From: Streptomyces sp. Q6
Lineage (GTDB): Bacteria > Actinomycetota > Actinomycetes > Streptomycetales > Streptomycetaceae
Assembly: GCF_036967205.1 (NCBI RefSeq)
Contig: NZ_CP146022.1
Location: 1,426,001 to 1,490,000, forward strand
Direction of reading: 5' to 3'
DNA: 64,000 nt
Position numbers and translations under genes: made by a program. Below, in pieces: positions 9,133-17,681 of the stretch (the stretch's first letter is position 1; every line of letters begins with the position of its first letter). A model generated the notes under the pieces. That model was given only the letters and a program-made list of their open reading frames with translations. It was not told where the DNA came from and searched no databases.

Positions 9133-9682
9133 TCGTGGGCCGGTCGGCCAGGGCCGTCGGCGGCTCGTCGTCCATCTCGAAGGCGAGCGGGAACGGGGCG
9201 TGTCCGGCGAGCCGGAACCAGCGCACCGCGCGGTGCCGTCGCAGGGCGCGGGCCGCGCGGACGGCGTCGTTGTGGAAGCGGCGGGCCATGGGGACCCGGC
9301 GCACCGCCTGGGCCAGTTCCTCGGCGGCCTCCTCGCCGCCGCGGGCCGCGCGGACGGCCTCGACCTGGTCCGGCTCGTTGAAGACCGCCCTGAGCGCCTG
9401 GCTGAGCTCGCTCTCGGCGACCTCGCGCTGCTCCTCCTCCGTCTGCCGCGCGGCGTGCGCGGCCTCGTACAGGACGATCGAGGCGGCCGGGTCGAGGACG
9501 CCCGACGTGGCCAGTTCCTGGGCGACGGAGGCGCGGCGCAGGAGTTGGGCGTCGAGGGCGGCGCGGGCCGCGTCGATGCGGGCGTGCAGGCGGTCGAGGC
9601 GGCCCGCGGTCCAGCTCAGGTAGAGCCCGATCGCGAAGAGGCCTACGGCGATCCAGATGAGGGTGACGGTCACGGGCGGCAA
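9128..9682 (-). CDS. Membrane-anchored coiled-coil protein, LemA-like
   Basis: The 184-residue product has one N-terminal membrane helix (VTLIWIAVGLFAIGLYLSW) followed by long charged helices (AGRLDRLHARIDAARAALDA, EEEQREVAESELSQALRAVF). This is the layout of LemA-type proteins, although the match is loose. Function is unknown. It follows pimA by 65 bases in the same direction and is probably the last gene of the pgsA-acyltransferase-pimA unit. Its TAG stop is the CTAG target of the adjoining IS481 insertion; the duplication preserved the stop, so the protein is intact. Before the insertion its 3' end would have lain about 200 bp from pdxS. Confidence 0.7.
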   Translation of the reverse strand: MPPVTVTLIWIAVGLFAIGLYLSWTAGRLDRLHARIDAARAALDAQLLRRASVAQELATSGVLDPAASIVLYEAAHAARQTEEEQREVAESELSQALRAVFNEPDQVEAVRAARGGEEAAEELAQAVRRVPMARRFHNDAVRAARALRRHRAVRWFRLAGHAPFPLAFEMDDEPPTALADRPTS

Positions 9683-9747
9683 GGCTACCGTCGGCGCGGC
9701 CCGCCCCGGTCAGCCCGTGGCGGGCCGCGGCCGGTCCCGCGCCGGTG

Positions 9748-10908
9748 TCAGTCGCGGGCGAGGCCGAACCGGGCCCGCAGCCCCGTCCGCTCGTCCGCCG
9801 CCACGGCTGCCGCGCCCTGCGTCACCGTCTCGTACACGCTCAGGATGTCCGCGCCGACGGTCGACCAGTCGAAGCGGCGTACGTGCTTGCTGCCGCGCTC
9901 GCGCAGTTCCGCACGGCGCTCGGGGTCGCCGAGGAGGCGGATCGCGGCCGTGGCGAGGGCGTCCGCGTCCTCGTTCGTGAAGAGCTCGCCCGCGCCGCCC
10001 TGGTCGAGGACCTGGGTGAAGGCGTCCAGGTCCGAGGCGAGCACCGGGGCGCCCGCGGACATGGCCTCCACCAGGATGATGCCGAAGCTCTCGCCGCCGG
10101 TGTTCGGGGCGACGTACACGTCGACGCTGGCGAGGAAGCGGGCCTTGTCCTCGTCGCTGACCATGCCGAGGAACTCGACGCGCTCGCGCATCTCCTTCGG
10201 CAGCGACGCGACGGCCTCCTTCTCGTCGCCGCGCCCCGCCACGAGCAGCCGCGTCCGCGGCCGCTCGGCGAGGATCTTCGGCAGCGCCTTCATGAGGACC
10301 GGCAGGCCCTTGCGGGGCTCGTCGATGCGCCCGACGAAGCCGAGCGTCTCTCCCTGCCACTCGGGCTTGGGCTCGGCCCGCGCGAAGAAGTCCACGTCGA
10401 CGCCGTTCGGAATGACGACCGCGTCGCCGCCCAGGTGCTCGACCAACGTACGGCGGGCGTACTCGCTGACCGCGATGCGCGCGCTGATCTTCTCCAGGGC
10501 GGGCTGGAGGATCGGGTACGCGGCGATCATGGCCCGCGAGCGCGGGTTCGACGTGTGGAACGTGGCCACGATCGGGCCCTGCGCCGCCCAGCACGTCAGG
10601 AGGCCGAGCGACGGGGAGGCCGGCTCGTGGATGTGGATCACGTCGAACGTGCCGTCGTGCAGCCAGCGCCGCACACGCGCGGCGCTCAGGAAGCCGAAGT
10701 TGAGGCGCGCCACCGAGCCGTTGTAGGGCACCGGGACCGCGCGGCCCGCCGACACCACGTACGGCGGCAGCGGGGTCTCGTCGTCCGCCGGGGCGAGGAC
10801 GGAGACCTCGTGCCCCAGGGCGATGAGGTGCTCCGCCAGATCGCGGATGTGGAACTGGACGCCGCCCGGCACGTCCCACGAGTACGGGCAGACGATTCCG
10901 ATCCTCAC
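9748..10908 (-). CDS. pimA: Phosphatidylinositol alpha-mannosyltransferase (PimA-like GT4)
   Basis: Adds the first mannose from GDP-mannose to phosphatidyl-myo-inositol at the cytoplasmic face of the membrane. The 386-residue GT-B protein has the N-terminal donor-fold start RIGIVCPYSWDVPGGVQFHI, acceptor-side motif HIHEPASPSLGLL, then PNGVDVDFF, VGRIDEPRKGLPVL and the GT4 EX7E motif in NTGGESFGIILVEAMSAGAP. The GTG start at 10908 overlaps the preceding acyltransferase stop as GTGA. The gene order pgsA, acyltransferase, pimA is that of mycobacteria, which supports the assignment over a generic glycosyltransferase. Confidence 0.9.
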   Translation of the reverse strand: MRIGIVCPYSWDVPGGVQFHIRDLAEHLIALGHEVSVLAPADDETPLPPYVVSAGRAVPVPYNGSVARLNFGFLSAARVRRWLHDGTFDVIHIHEPASPSLGLLTCWAAQGPIVATFHTSNPRSRAMIAAYPILQPALEKISARIAVSEYARRTLVEHLGGDAVVIPNGVDVDFFARAEPKPEWQGETLGFVGRIDEPRKGLPVLMKALPKILAERPRTRLLVAGRGDEKEAVASLPKEMRERVEFLGMVSDEDKARFLASVDVYVAPNTGGESFGIILVEAMSAGAPVLASDLDAFTQVLDQGGAGELFTNEDADALATAAIRLLGDPERRAELRERGSKHVRRFDWSTVGADILSVYETVTQGAAAVAADERTGLRARFGLARD

Positions 10909-11828
10909 GCCGGCCGCTCCTCGAAGTTCGGTGCTTTCTCGAGGTCCGCGAGCCACAGTCGTTGCAGCATGTGCCAGTCCTCCGGATGGTCCGCGATCCC
11001 CGTGGCGAAGGCATCGGCCAGCGCCTGCGTCATGACAGACGTCTTCTCGGCCCGCGTGCCTGTCTCCGGTACGTCGACGGGCGGGTGGACCCGGCCTCGC
11101 ATTATGGAGGACGAGTCGTACCAGAGGGTGACAGGAAGGAGCAGCGCGCCGGTCTGCTGGGCGAGCATGGCAGGTCCGGCCGGCATCCGCGTGGCCTCGC
11201 CGAAGAACTTCACCTCGACGCCCGACGCGGACAGGTCGCGGTCGGCGACCAGGCACACGAGCCCGCCGGCCCGCAGCCGCCGCGCGAGGGTCCCGAAGGC
11301 GACGCCGCCCGTGTGGGGCAGCACCTCCATGCCGAGCCCTTCCCGGTAGGCGACGAAACGGTCGTACAGGGTCTCCGGCTTGAGCCGCTCGGCGACCGTC
11401 GTGAACGGGGTCTCCAGCTTGGTGGTGACCCACGCGCCCGCGAGGTCGTAGTTGCCCATGTGGGGCAGGGCGAGGACGACGCCCTTGCCGGCGTCCAGGC
11501 CCTCGGTGAGGTAGTGGAGGTCCTTGGGCGTGAAGCCGTCCTTGATGCGCTGCTTGCTCCACGCGGGCAGCCGGAAGGACTCCATCCAGTAGCGCAGGTA
11601 CGAGCGCATGCACGCCTTGGAGAGCTCCTTGAGCCGCTCGGGCGTGGCGTCGGGCACCACGCGCGCGAGGTTGGACTCCAGGCGCAGCACGCCCTTGCCG
11701 CGCTTCTTCCACGCGATGTCCGCGATGGTGCGGCCCAGCCGGTTCGCGACCGGCTCGGGGAGCTTCTTGACGGTGGCCCAGCCGAGCCCGTAGAGCGCGT
11801 CGCTGACCTTCTCCTGCGCGCCGCTCAC
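10905..11828 (-). CDS. Phosphatidylinositol mannoside acyltransferase (PatA/HtrB-like)
   Basis: LpxL/HtrB-superfamily acyltransferase of 307 residues, expected to transfer a fatty acid to the mannose of phosphatidylinositol mannosides. The catalytic HxxxxD-type motif is seen as LPHMGNYDLAGAWV (His and Asp four residues apart). Other family segments include CLVADRDLSASGVEVKFFGE and MPAGPAMLAQQTGA. It is joined to its neighbours by GTGA overlaps at both ends (with pgsA upstream and pimA downstream), so the three enzymes are translationally coupled. The operon position is the same as that of the mycobacterial PIM acyltransferase. Confidence 0.88.
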   Translation of the reverse strand: MSGAQEKVSDALYGLGWATVKKLPEPVANRLGRTIADIAWKKRGKGVLRLESNLARVVPDATPERLKELSKACMRSYLRYWMESFRLPAWSKQRIKDGFTPKDLHYLTEGLDAGKGVVLALPHMGNYDLAGAWVTTKLETPFTTVAERLKPETLYDRFVAYREGLGMEVLPHTGGVAFGTLARRLRAGGLVCLVADRDLSASGVEVKFFGEATRMPAGPAMLAQQTGALLLPVTLWYDSSSIMRGRVHPPVDVPETGTRAEKTSVMTQALADAFATGIADHPEDWHMLQRLWLADLEKAPNFEERPA

Positions 11829-12493
11829 GAGGCGGCCTCCTCCTGGGCGCCGGCCGACGCGGCCGCGTCGGCCTCGGCGGACTCGCGGCGCACGGTGACC
11901 ACACGCTGGATCAGCGTGACGAGGCTGCCGACGGCGACGATCCACAGGGCGACGGGCAGCAGGTACTGGATGCCCGGCACGCCGAACTTGTGCAGTCCGG
12001 CGAAGCCCGCGGCGACCAGCGAGATGACGAGCCGCTCGGCGCGCTCCACGAGACCGTTCACGGCGACGGGCAGGCCGATCGATTCTCCACGTGCCTTCGT
12101 GTACGACACGACCTGGCCGCTGGCGAGGCAGAAGATCGACACGGCGCAGAGCACGTTGTCGTTCCCCGAGCCCGCGTACCAGAGGGCGAGGCCGCCGAAG
12201 ATGGCACTGTCGGCGACACGGTCGAGCGTGGAGTCGAGGAACGCGCCCCAGCGGCTCGTCCGGCCGAGCTGGCGCGCCATGTTGCCGTCGACGAGGTCCG
12301 AGAAGACGAACAGCGTGATGACGACGGTGCCCCAGAAGAACTCTCCGCGCGGGTAGAAGACCAGCGCTCCCGCCACGACTCCCGCGGTGCCCAGGAGCGT
12401 GACCGTGTCGGGGCTGACCCCGCGACGGATGAGAAACGCGGCGAACGGTGTGAGGACACGCGTGAAGAATGCACGCGCGTACTTGTTCAGCAT
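11825..12493 (-). CDS. pgsA: CDP-alcohol phosphatidyltransferase (phosphatidylinositol phosphate synthase)
   Basis: Membrane enzyme of 222 residues, expected to condense CDP-diacylglycerol with inositol phosphate, the first committed step of PI and PIM synthesis. It holds the complete CDP-alcohol motif DxxDGxxAR(x8)GxxxDxxxD: DLVDGNMARQL, then WGAFLDSTLD. Five to six hydrophobic helices are spread through the chain. The ATG at 12493 (MLNKYARAFF) is preferred. The C-terminus is Ala/Glu-rich. It is the first gene of a coupled operon reading pgsA, acyltransferase, pimA, LemA-like. The reaction is inferred from the operon; the motif alone fits any enzyme of the superfamily. Confidence 0.9.
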   Translation of the reverse strand: MLNKYARAFFTRVLTPFAAFLIRRGVSPDTVTLLGTAGVVAGALVFYPRGEFFWGTVVITLFVFSDLVDGNMARQLGRTSRWGAFLDSTLDRVADSAIFGGLALWYAGSGNDNVLCAVSIFCLASGQVVSYTKARGESIGLPVAVNGLVERAERLVISLVAAGFAGLHKFGVPGIQYLLPVALWIVAVGSLVTLIQRVVTVRRESAEADAAASAGAQEEAAS

Positions 12494-12740
12494 GGCCTTC
12501 CCGAGGGTCGGTGCCGCGCGGCCCCTCTGGCCACCGGCTGGCCCATCGTAGCCACGCGCGCCCGGGATCGGCCGCCGGGCCACCACGCGCGCGTGCGATC
12601 GCGTACGACGTATGGACGCACAGTGACCGGAGTGGAAAGCTCGAAGACACCGCGGGCGTCGCCGAAGCCGCCTCCGCACGCGGATTCGCGTGTCCGCGCC
12701 CCCGAGGACCTCACCGAGCAATCAACCGGGAGGCACAGGC

Positions 12741-14936
12741 ATGGGCGACAAGGCGAACACACACCCCGGAGCCGCCGGCAGGGCAACGGCGGCCGACCAT
12801 CCCGCGTCCGTACGGAATGTGGTGCTGGTCGGCCACAGCGGATCGGGCAAGACGACTCTGGTGGAGGCCCTCGCGCTGACCGCGGGGGCGGTGAACCGGG
12901 CCGGCCGCGTCGAGGACGGGACCTCCGTCTCCGACTACGACGAGATCGAGCACCGCCAGCAGCGCTCGGTCCAGCTCTCCCTCGTCCCGGTGGACTGGGG
13001 CGGCTACAAGATCAATCTCCTGGACACCCCCGGCTACGCCGATTTCGTCGGGGAACTGAGGGCCGGTCTGCGCGCGGCGGACGCGGCCCTCTTCGTCGTC
13101 TCGGCGGCGGACGGCATCGACGGCGCGACCCGCATGGTGTGGGACGAGTGCGCGGCGGTCGGCATGCCGCGGGCCATCGTGATCACGCATCTGGAGGCGG
13201 CCAGGTCCGACTTCGAGGACATGACGCGGACCTGCGCGGCGGCCTTCGGGGGCGACGACCCCGACGCCGTGCTCCCGCTCTACCTGCCGCTGCGCGGCGA
13301 GCAGGGTCCGGACGGGCACGCGCCCGTCACGGGGTTGGTGGGGCTGCTCTCGCAGCGCGTGTACGACTACACGTCGGGCGAACGCAAGGAGTCCGAACCG
13401 GGCGCCGAGCAGCTGCCGTCGATCGAGGACGCCCGCAACCGGCTCATCGAGGGGATCATCGCGGAGAGCGAGGACGAGACCCTCATGGACCGCTATCTCG
13501 GCGGCGAGGACATCGACGTCAAGACACTCGTCGAGGACCTGGAACGGGCGGTCGCGCGCGGCGTCTTCCACCCGGTCCTCGCCGCGGCCCCGGCCGCCGA
13601 GGGCGCACGGCAGGGCATCGGCACGGTCGAGCTTCTCGAACTGATCACGGGCGGATTCCCCACGCCGCTGGAGCGCGCGGCGCCGGTCGTGAGCACGCCC
13701 GGCGGCAAGGCCCGCGCGATCAGCGCCTGCGACCCGGACGGCCCGCTCGTGGCCGAGGTGGTGAAGACCGCGTCCGACCCGTATGTCGGGCGCGTCTCTC
13801 TCGTACGGGTCTTCTCGGGCACCCTGCGCCCCGACGAGACGGTGCACGTGTCGGGGCACGGGCTCGCGGACCGCGGGCACGAGGACCACGACGTGGACGA
13901 GCGGATCGGCGCGCTGTCGGCCCCGTTCGGCAAACAGCAACGGGCGCTGACGCACTGCATCGCTGGTGATCTGGCGTGCGTGGCGAAGCTGAACCGGGCG
14001 GAGACCGGTGACACCCTCTCCGCGAAGGACGACCCGCTCCTCATGGCGCCCTGGGACATGCCGGACCCGCTGCTCCCGCTGGCCATCCAGGCGCACAGCA
14101 AGGCCGACGAGGACAAGCTGTCGCAGGGCCTGTCGCGGCTGGTCGCCGAGGACCCGACGATGCGGCTCGAACAGAACCAGGACACCCACCAGGTGGTGCT
14201 GTGGTGTCTGGGCGAGGCCCACGCGGACGTGGCCCTGGAGCGACTGCGCAGCCGGTACGGGGTGCAGGTCGACGTCGTGGCGCACAAGGTCTCCCTGCGG
14301 GAGACGTTCGCCGGGAAGTCGGCGGGGCGCGGCCGGCACGTGAAGCAGTCCGGGGGCCACGGGCAGTACGCGATCTGCGAGATCGAGGTGGAGCCGTTGC
14401 CCGGGGGTTCGGGCATCGAGTTCGTGGACAAGGTCGTCGGCGGCGCGGTGCCGCGGCAGTTCATCCCGTCCGTGGAGAAGGGCGTACGGGCGCAGGCGGC
14501 GCGCGGGGTCGCGGCCGGGTATCCGCTCATCGACGTGCGCGTGACGCTCCTCGACGGCAAGGCGCACTCGGTGGACTCGTCCGACGCCGCCTTCCAGACG
14601 GCGGGGGCGCTCGCGCTGCGGGAGGCCTCCGCGGACGCCCGGATCCATCTCCTGGAGCCGGTGGCCGAGGTGCAGGTGCTGGTCGGCGACGACTACGTGG
14701 GCGCCGTGATGAGCGATCTGTCCGGGCGGCGCGGCCGTGTCGTCGGCACCGAACAGGCGCCGGGCAAACGCACGCTCGTACGGGCGGAGGTGCCGGAGAT
14801 CGAGATCGGGCGGTACGCGGTGGACCTGCGGTCGCTGTCGCACGGTACGGCGCGTTTCAGCCGCAGGTACGCGCGGCACGAGCCGATGCCGGCCCAGATC
14901 GGCGAGCGGATCCGCGAACAGGCGCAGAAAGCCTAG
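12741..14936 (+). CDS. EF-G-like GTPase with degenerate guanine-specificity motif
   Basis: Translational-GTPase-like protein of 731 residues, shaped as EF-G domains I to V. The start is the ATG at 12741, preceded by GGGAGG; an in-frame ATG at 12690 lacks support. The P-loop is GHSGSGKTT (31-39) and switch II is NLLDTPGYADF. Where EF-G has NKxD the sequence reads THLE (149-152), so guanine recognition should be weakened. The C-terminal half keeps the domain IV/V pattern (GRHVKQSGGHGQYA, AVMSDLSGRRGRV, LRSLSHGTARFS). It resembles the second EF-G-like paralogue of actinobacteria (FusA2 type), not the canonical fusA beside rpsG/tuf. It is transcribed divergently from pgsA. Confidence 0.88.
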   Translation: MGDKANTHPGAAGRATAADHPASVRNVVLVGHSGSGKTTLVEALALTAGAVNRAGRVEDGTSVSDYDEIEHRQQRSVQLSLVPVDWGGYKINLLDTPGYADFVGELRAGLRAADAALFVVSAADGIDGATRMVWDECAAVGMPRAIVITHLEAARSDFEDMTRTCAAAFGGDDPDAVLPLYLPLRGEQGPDGHAPVTGLVGLLSQRVYDYTSGERKESEPGAEQLPSIEDARNRLIEGIIAESEDETLMDRYLGGEDIDVKTLVEDLERAVARGVFHPVLAAAPAAEGARQGIGTVELLELITGGFPTPLERAAPVVSTPGGKARAISACDPDGPLVAEVVKTASDPYVGRVSLVRVFSGTLRPDETVHVSGHGLADRGHEDHDVDERIGALSAPFGKQQRALTHCIAGDLACVAKLNRAETGDTLSAKDDPLLMAPWDMPDPLLPLAIQAHSKADEDKLSQGLSRLVAEDPTMRLEQNQDTHQVVLWCLGEAHADVALERLRSRYGVQVDVVAHKVSLRETFAGKSAGRGRHVKQSGGHGQYAICEIEVEPLPGGSGIEFVDKVVGGAVPRQFIPSVEKGVRAQAARGVAAGYPLIDVRVTLLDGKAHSVDSSDAAFQTAGALALREASADARIHLLEPVAEVQVLVGDDYVGAVMSDLSGRRGRVVGTEQAPGKRTLVRAEVPEIEIGRYAVDLRSLSHGTARFSRRYARHEPMPAQIGERIREQAQKA

Positions 14937-14957
14937 GAGTTGAGGACCGGTCGGCCG

Positions 14958-14975
14958 CCCGTCCCTGGGGACGGG
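14958..14975. terminator. Hairpin after the EF-G-like gene
   Basis: Perfect CCCGTCC/GGACGGG stem with a CTGG loop, 22 bases after the stop. Likely terminator. Confidence 0.6.
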
Positions 14976-15109
14976 TGGTTTCGGCCGTCCCGGGACGGAT
15001 GTCGGTGGGGGCGGATACGCTGGTCGACGATCAGCGGGATCAGGACGATGAACTGATCAACAGGTGTGCGGGGCAGGGAAGTCGGGAAAAGCCGCAGCAG
15101 CGATGACGT

Positions 15110-16861
15110 GTGGCGATGGGGGCGGCAGTGGCGGACGGATTCGATTTCAGTCCTGGGGCTCAGGTCCCGTTGCAGGGGTCCGCGGGACAGACCGCGGCGA
15201 CGTTCGCCATCGCCTCGGCCGCCTATCGGGACGGCCCGGCCTCGAAGATCGAAGAGGCGAACAGCGAGTGGCACAAGTCCGAGATGAAGAAGGGGCTTTG
15301 GTCCCTTTTCTCCCCGGATTTCGGTGAGGCGTTCTCGCGGGCCGTGCAGGTGCGGATGCTGGGCGGGGGGCGCAACCCGCTCATCCAGTCGTTCGGCACG
15401 GAGCCCCAGGTCATCGTGGAGCACTGCCTCGCCGCCACGCGGATCCGCCGGCAGCGCGACGCGCTCCTGACGATCGTGACGACGGTGTTCGGCATCCTGT
15501 TCCTGCCCGGGTTCCTGCTCTGGCTGGTCGCGTTCCAGATCCGCCGGACGAACAACAACAAGGTGAGGGACGCCGAGAAGGACGTCAATGAAGCCGCGGG
15601 CAAGTCGTCCAAGGAGAAGCGCGAGGCGAAGAAGAAGGAGCGCGAGGCCCGCGGCCGGGCGGCCGTGACGACGGCGATCATGGCGATCATCGGCGTGGCC
15701 ATCGTGATCCTGCTGATCCGCCTGCCGTTCACCGGCGTACTGGCCTGGTACCTGCGGGCCTCGTTCGTCGCGCCCGTCATCGGCGGACTCTGGGCGCGGC
15801 GGATCTGCGAGGGCACCGCGAAGGACCTGCGGGACCGGTGGGACGGACTGCTGTCCGGCGGCGGCATCGGCGCCAAGGTCCCGGAGGCCGTGCCCGGCAG
15901 CCCCGGCGAGACCGCCGCCGAGCAACTGCGCCAGGGCCTGGCCAAGTTGAGCGCGGAACAGCAGGCGAACTCGGTCTTCTACGCGGGGCCCAAGGGCATC
16001 CTGGGCATGGGCACGCGGTGGGGCAGCTGGCAGCTCGCGGAGGACCTCGTGCCGCGCGACGAGGGCGCGGAGATCCACCCGTTCCGCAGCTGGGACGTCA
16101 TACGGGCGATCCACGACCAGCTCAAGCTCCTGGAGCGGGGCCCGCTGCACACGGGCGGCTTCCCGACGCCGTCGATCAAGCACTGGATCGTCGCCCCCAT
16201 CGGGGAGAACGCGAAGAAGGTGGCGCGGCCGACCGGCGCGGACGTCGACACCTACCAGATCAGGCCGCACGAGATACAGCGGATCTGCAACGAACAGCAG
16301 TTCAGCGGGGGCAACCGGCACTACCTCGGCGTCCAGTTCACGCTCTGGGACGGCCAGTTGGTGATCACGATGCTCATCACGGTGACCGTGCTGCACGAGA
16401 CGCTGCGCATCGAGGTCACCGGCCACGCGCTCGGCCCGGTGCACTCCCTGTTCACGTCGAAGCCGGAGCCGAAGACCAAGGAGGTCGCCAAGAGCATCCG
16501 CTTCTGGGAGACCACGGAGAAGACGCTCCCGCTGATCGAGTCCGACGAGGTCGTCCGCCTGGCGGTGCGCGCCCCCCTCACCTGGTACCCGCCGGTCCTC
16601 GACTACCTGGGCGGCAAGCTGGTCCTGCCGGAGCCGTTCGGCCTGCGGCACGCCTGGGCGGACAAGCCCTGGCGCCACCGCTTCATGGCGGACGACGCGC
16701 TGCGCACCGCGACGCCGGTGCTGCGCGTGGTCCACGCGTCGGCCCTGAGGGTCCTGGAGGACCACGGCGTGAACACGGAGAAGTTCGGCAACCGCTCCGG
16801 CGTGCTCAGCGGTCTCGTCCAGGACGCGTCACCGCGACAGGCGGACGTGTACGACGCGTAG
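15110..16861 (+). CDS. Uncharacterised 583-residue membrane protein
   Basis: Function not recognised. After about 100 polar residues there are two membrane segments (LLTIVTTVFGILFLPGFLLWLVAF, then AVTTAIMAIIGVAIVILLIRL). They are separated by a highly charged cytoplasmic-looking stretch rich in Lys/Glu (KSSKEKREAKKKEREARGR). A third weaker segment follows at FVAPVIGGLWA. The C-terminal 330 residues form a large soluble region with LGMGTRWGSWQLAEDLVPRD and one more hydrophobic stretch (LVITMLITVTVLHETL). A -10-like TACGCT at 15016-15021 lies upstream. Start choice is open between GTG 15110, ATG 15116 and GTG 15128. The 3' end overlaps the convergent yczE-like gene by 56 bp. Confidence 0.75.
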   Translation: MAMGAAVADGFDFSPGAQVPLQGSAGQTAATFAIASAAYRDGPASKIEEANSEWHKSEMKKGLWSLFSPDFGEAFSRAVQVRMLGGGRNPLIQSFGTEPQVIVEHCLAATRIRRQRDALLTIVTTVFGILFLPGFLLWLVAFQIRRTNNNKVRDAEKDVNEAAGKSSKEKREAKKKEREARGRAAVTTAIMAIIGVAIVILLIRLPFTGVLAWYLRASFVAPVIGGLWARRICEGTAKDLRDRWDGLLSGGGIGAKVPEAVPGSPGETAAEQLRQGLAKLSAEQQANSVFYAGPKGILGMGTRWGSWQLAEDLVPRDEGAEIHPFRSWDVIRAIHDQLKLLERGPLHTGGFPTPSIKHWIVAPIGENAKKVARPTGADVDTYQIRPHEIQRICNEQQFSGGNRHYLGVQFTLWDGQLVITMLITVTVLHETLRIEVTGHALGPVHSLFTSKPEPKTKEVAKSIRFWETTEKTLPLIESDEVVRLAVRAPLTWYPPVLDYLGGKLVLPEPFGLRHAWADKPWRHRFMADDALRTATPVLRVVHASALRVLEDHGVNTEKFGNRSGVLSGLVQDASPRQADVYDA

Positions 16862-17537
16862 CCCGGCCGGTGCGGTGAGCCACCCGCCCGCGCGCGGGTC
16901 CATCGCCCGGCACGGCGCCGCCGTCACCGCGCGCCCGGTACACGCACCGGGGCAGGCAGTACTGCGTGATCGTGCCCACGGTCAGGGCGTACAGGAGGGT
17001 GCCGAGGCCGACCGAGCCGCCCAGGAGCCAGCCCGCGGCCAGGACCGTGAGCTCGATGGCGGTGCGGATCAGGCGCAGGGAGCGGCCCGATGCCGCCGTG
17101 AGCCCGGTCATCAGGCCGTCGCGCGGTCCTGGCCCGCACCGGGCGCCCACGTAGACGGCGATCGAGACGCCGTTGAGGAGGATGCCGCCGAGCAGCAGGG
17201 CGACGCGCAGCGGCAGGCCGGGGTGCGCCGGAAGGAGCCACAGGCCGAGGTCGGACATCCAGCCCACCGTGAGGATGTTGGCGAACGTGCCGAACGTCGG
17301 GCGCTGGCGCAGCGGGATCCACAGCAGCAGCACACCCGCGCCGACCAGCGTGGTGAGCGTGCCGAAGCTGAGCGCGGCGTGATGGGCGAGGCCCTCGTTG
17401 AGGACGCTCCACGGGCTGAGACCGAGGCCCGCGCGGACCATCAGCCCGAGACTGAAGCCGTACAGGGCGAGGCCGAGAAGGAGCTGCGGAAGACGGCGGG
17501 CGGGGCGTTCGCGCAGCGGGACGTACGTGAGGATCAC
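16806..17537 (-). CDS. YczE-like integral membrane protein
   Basis: The 243-residue protein has about five membrane helices and opens with LPQLLLGLALYGFSLGLMVRAGLGLSPWSVLNEGL, of which the segment RAGLGLSPWSVL is typical of the YczE/YitT-like family. Further signatures are GTFANILTVGWMSDLGL and YVGARCGPGPRDGLMTGL. Role unknown; such proteins are often encoded beside MocR regulators, as here, where mocR starts 144 bp away in the opposite direction. The last 45 residues are Arg/Pro/Thr-rich and unlike the family core; that part lies over the neighbouring gene's 3' end, so the tail may be a fortuitous extension. Confidence 0.82.
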   Translation of the reverse strand: MILTYVPLRERPARRLPQLLLGLALYGFSLGLMVRAGLGLSPWSVLNEGLAHHAALSFGTLTTLVGAGVLLLWIPLRQRPTFGTFANILTVGWMSDLGLWLLPAHPGLPLRVALLLGGILLNGVSIAVYVGARCGPGPRDGLMTGLTAASGRSLRLIRTAIELTVLAAGWLLGGSVGLGTLLYALTVGTITQYCLPRCVYRARGDGGAVPGDGPARGRVAHRTGRATRRTRPPVAVTRPGRDR

Positions 17538-17613
17538 GAGATGCGGTCTCCAGAGGTCGGGCGGAACGAACGGCCCGCCGGGACAGGCGGCCCACCGGTC
17601 CGGTCGGCCGCCT

Positions 17614-17667
17614 TTGATGCCAATACGGCCACTCTGTAGATTGATCGGCCCGTACTACATGGCCAAT
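17614..17667 (+). promoter_or_regulatory. mocR promoter with GGCCACT/GGCCAAT boxes
   Basis: A good vegetative-type promoter reads TTGATG (17614-17619), 17-bp spacer, TAGATT (17637-17642). GGCCACT (17627-17633) lies inside the spacer and GGCCAAT (17661-17667) just downstream of the expected start. The pair recurs upstream of pdxS. A factor bound here would block mocR, and could also affect divergent yczE. Confidence 0.55.
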
Positions 17668-17681
17668 CCGAGGAGAATGGT

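Noticed and set aside
12741-14936. Canonical translation elongation factor G (fusA)
   Set aside because: Guanine motif is THLE, and the neighbourhood is not the rpsL-rpsG-fusA-tuf operon.
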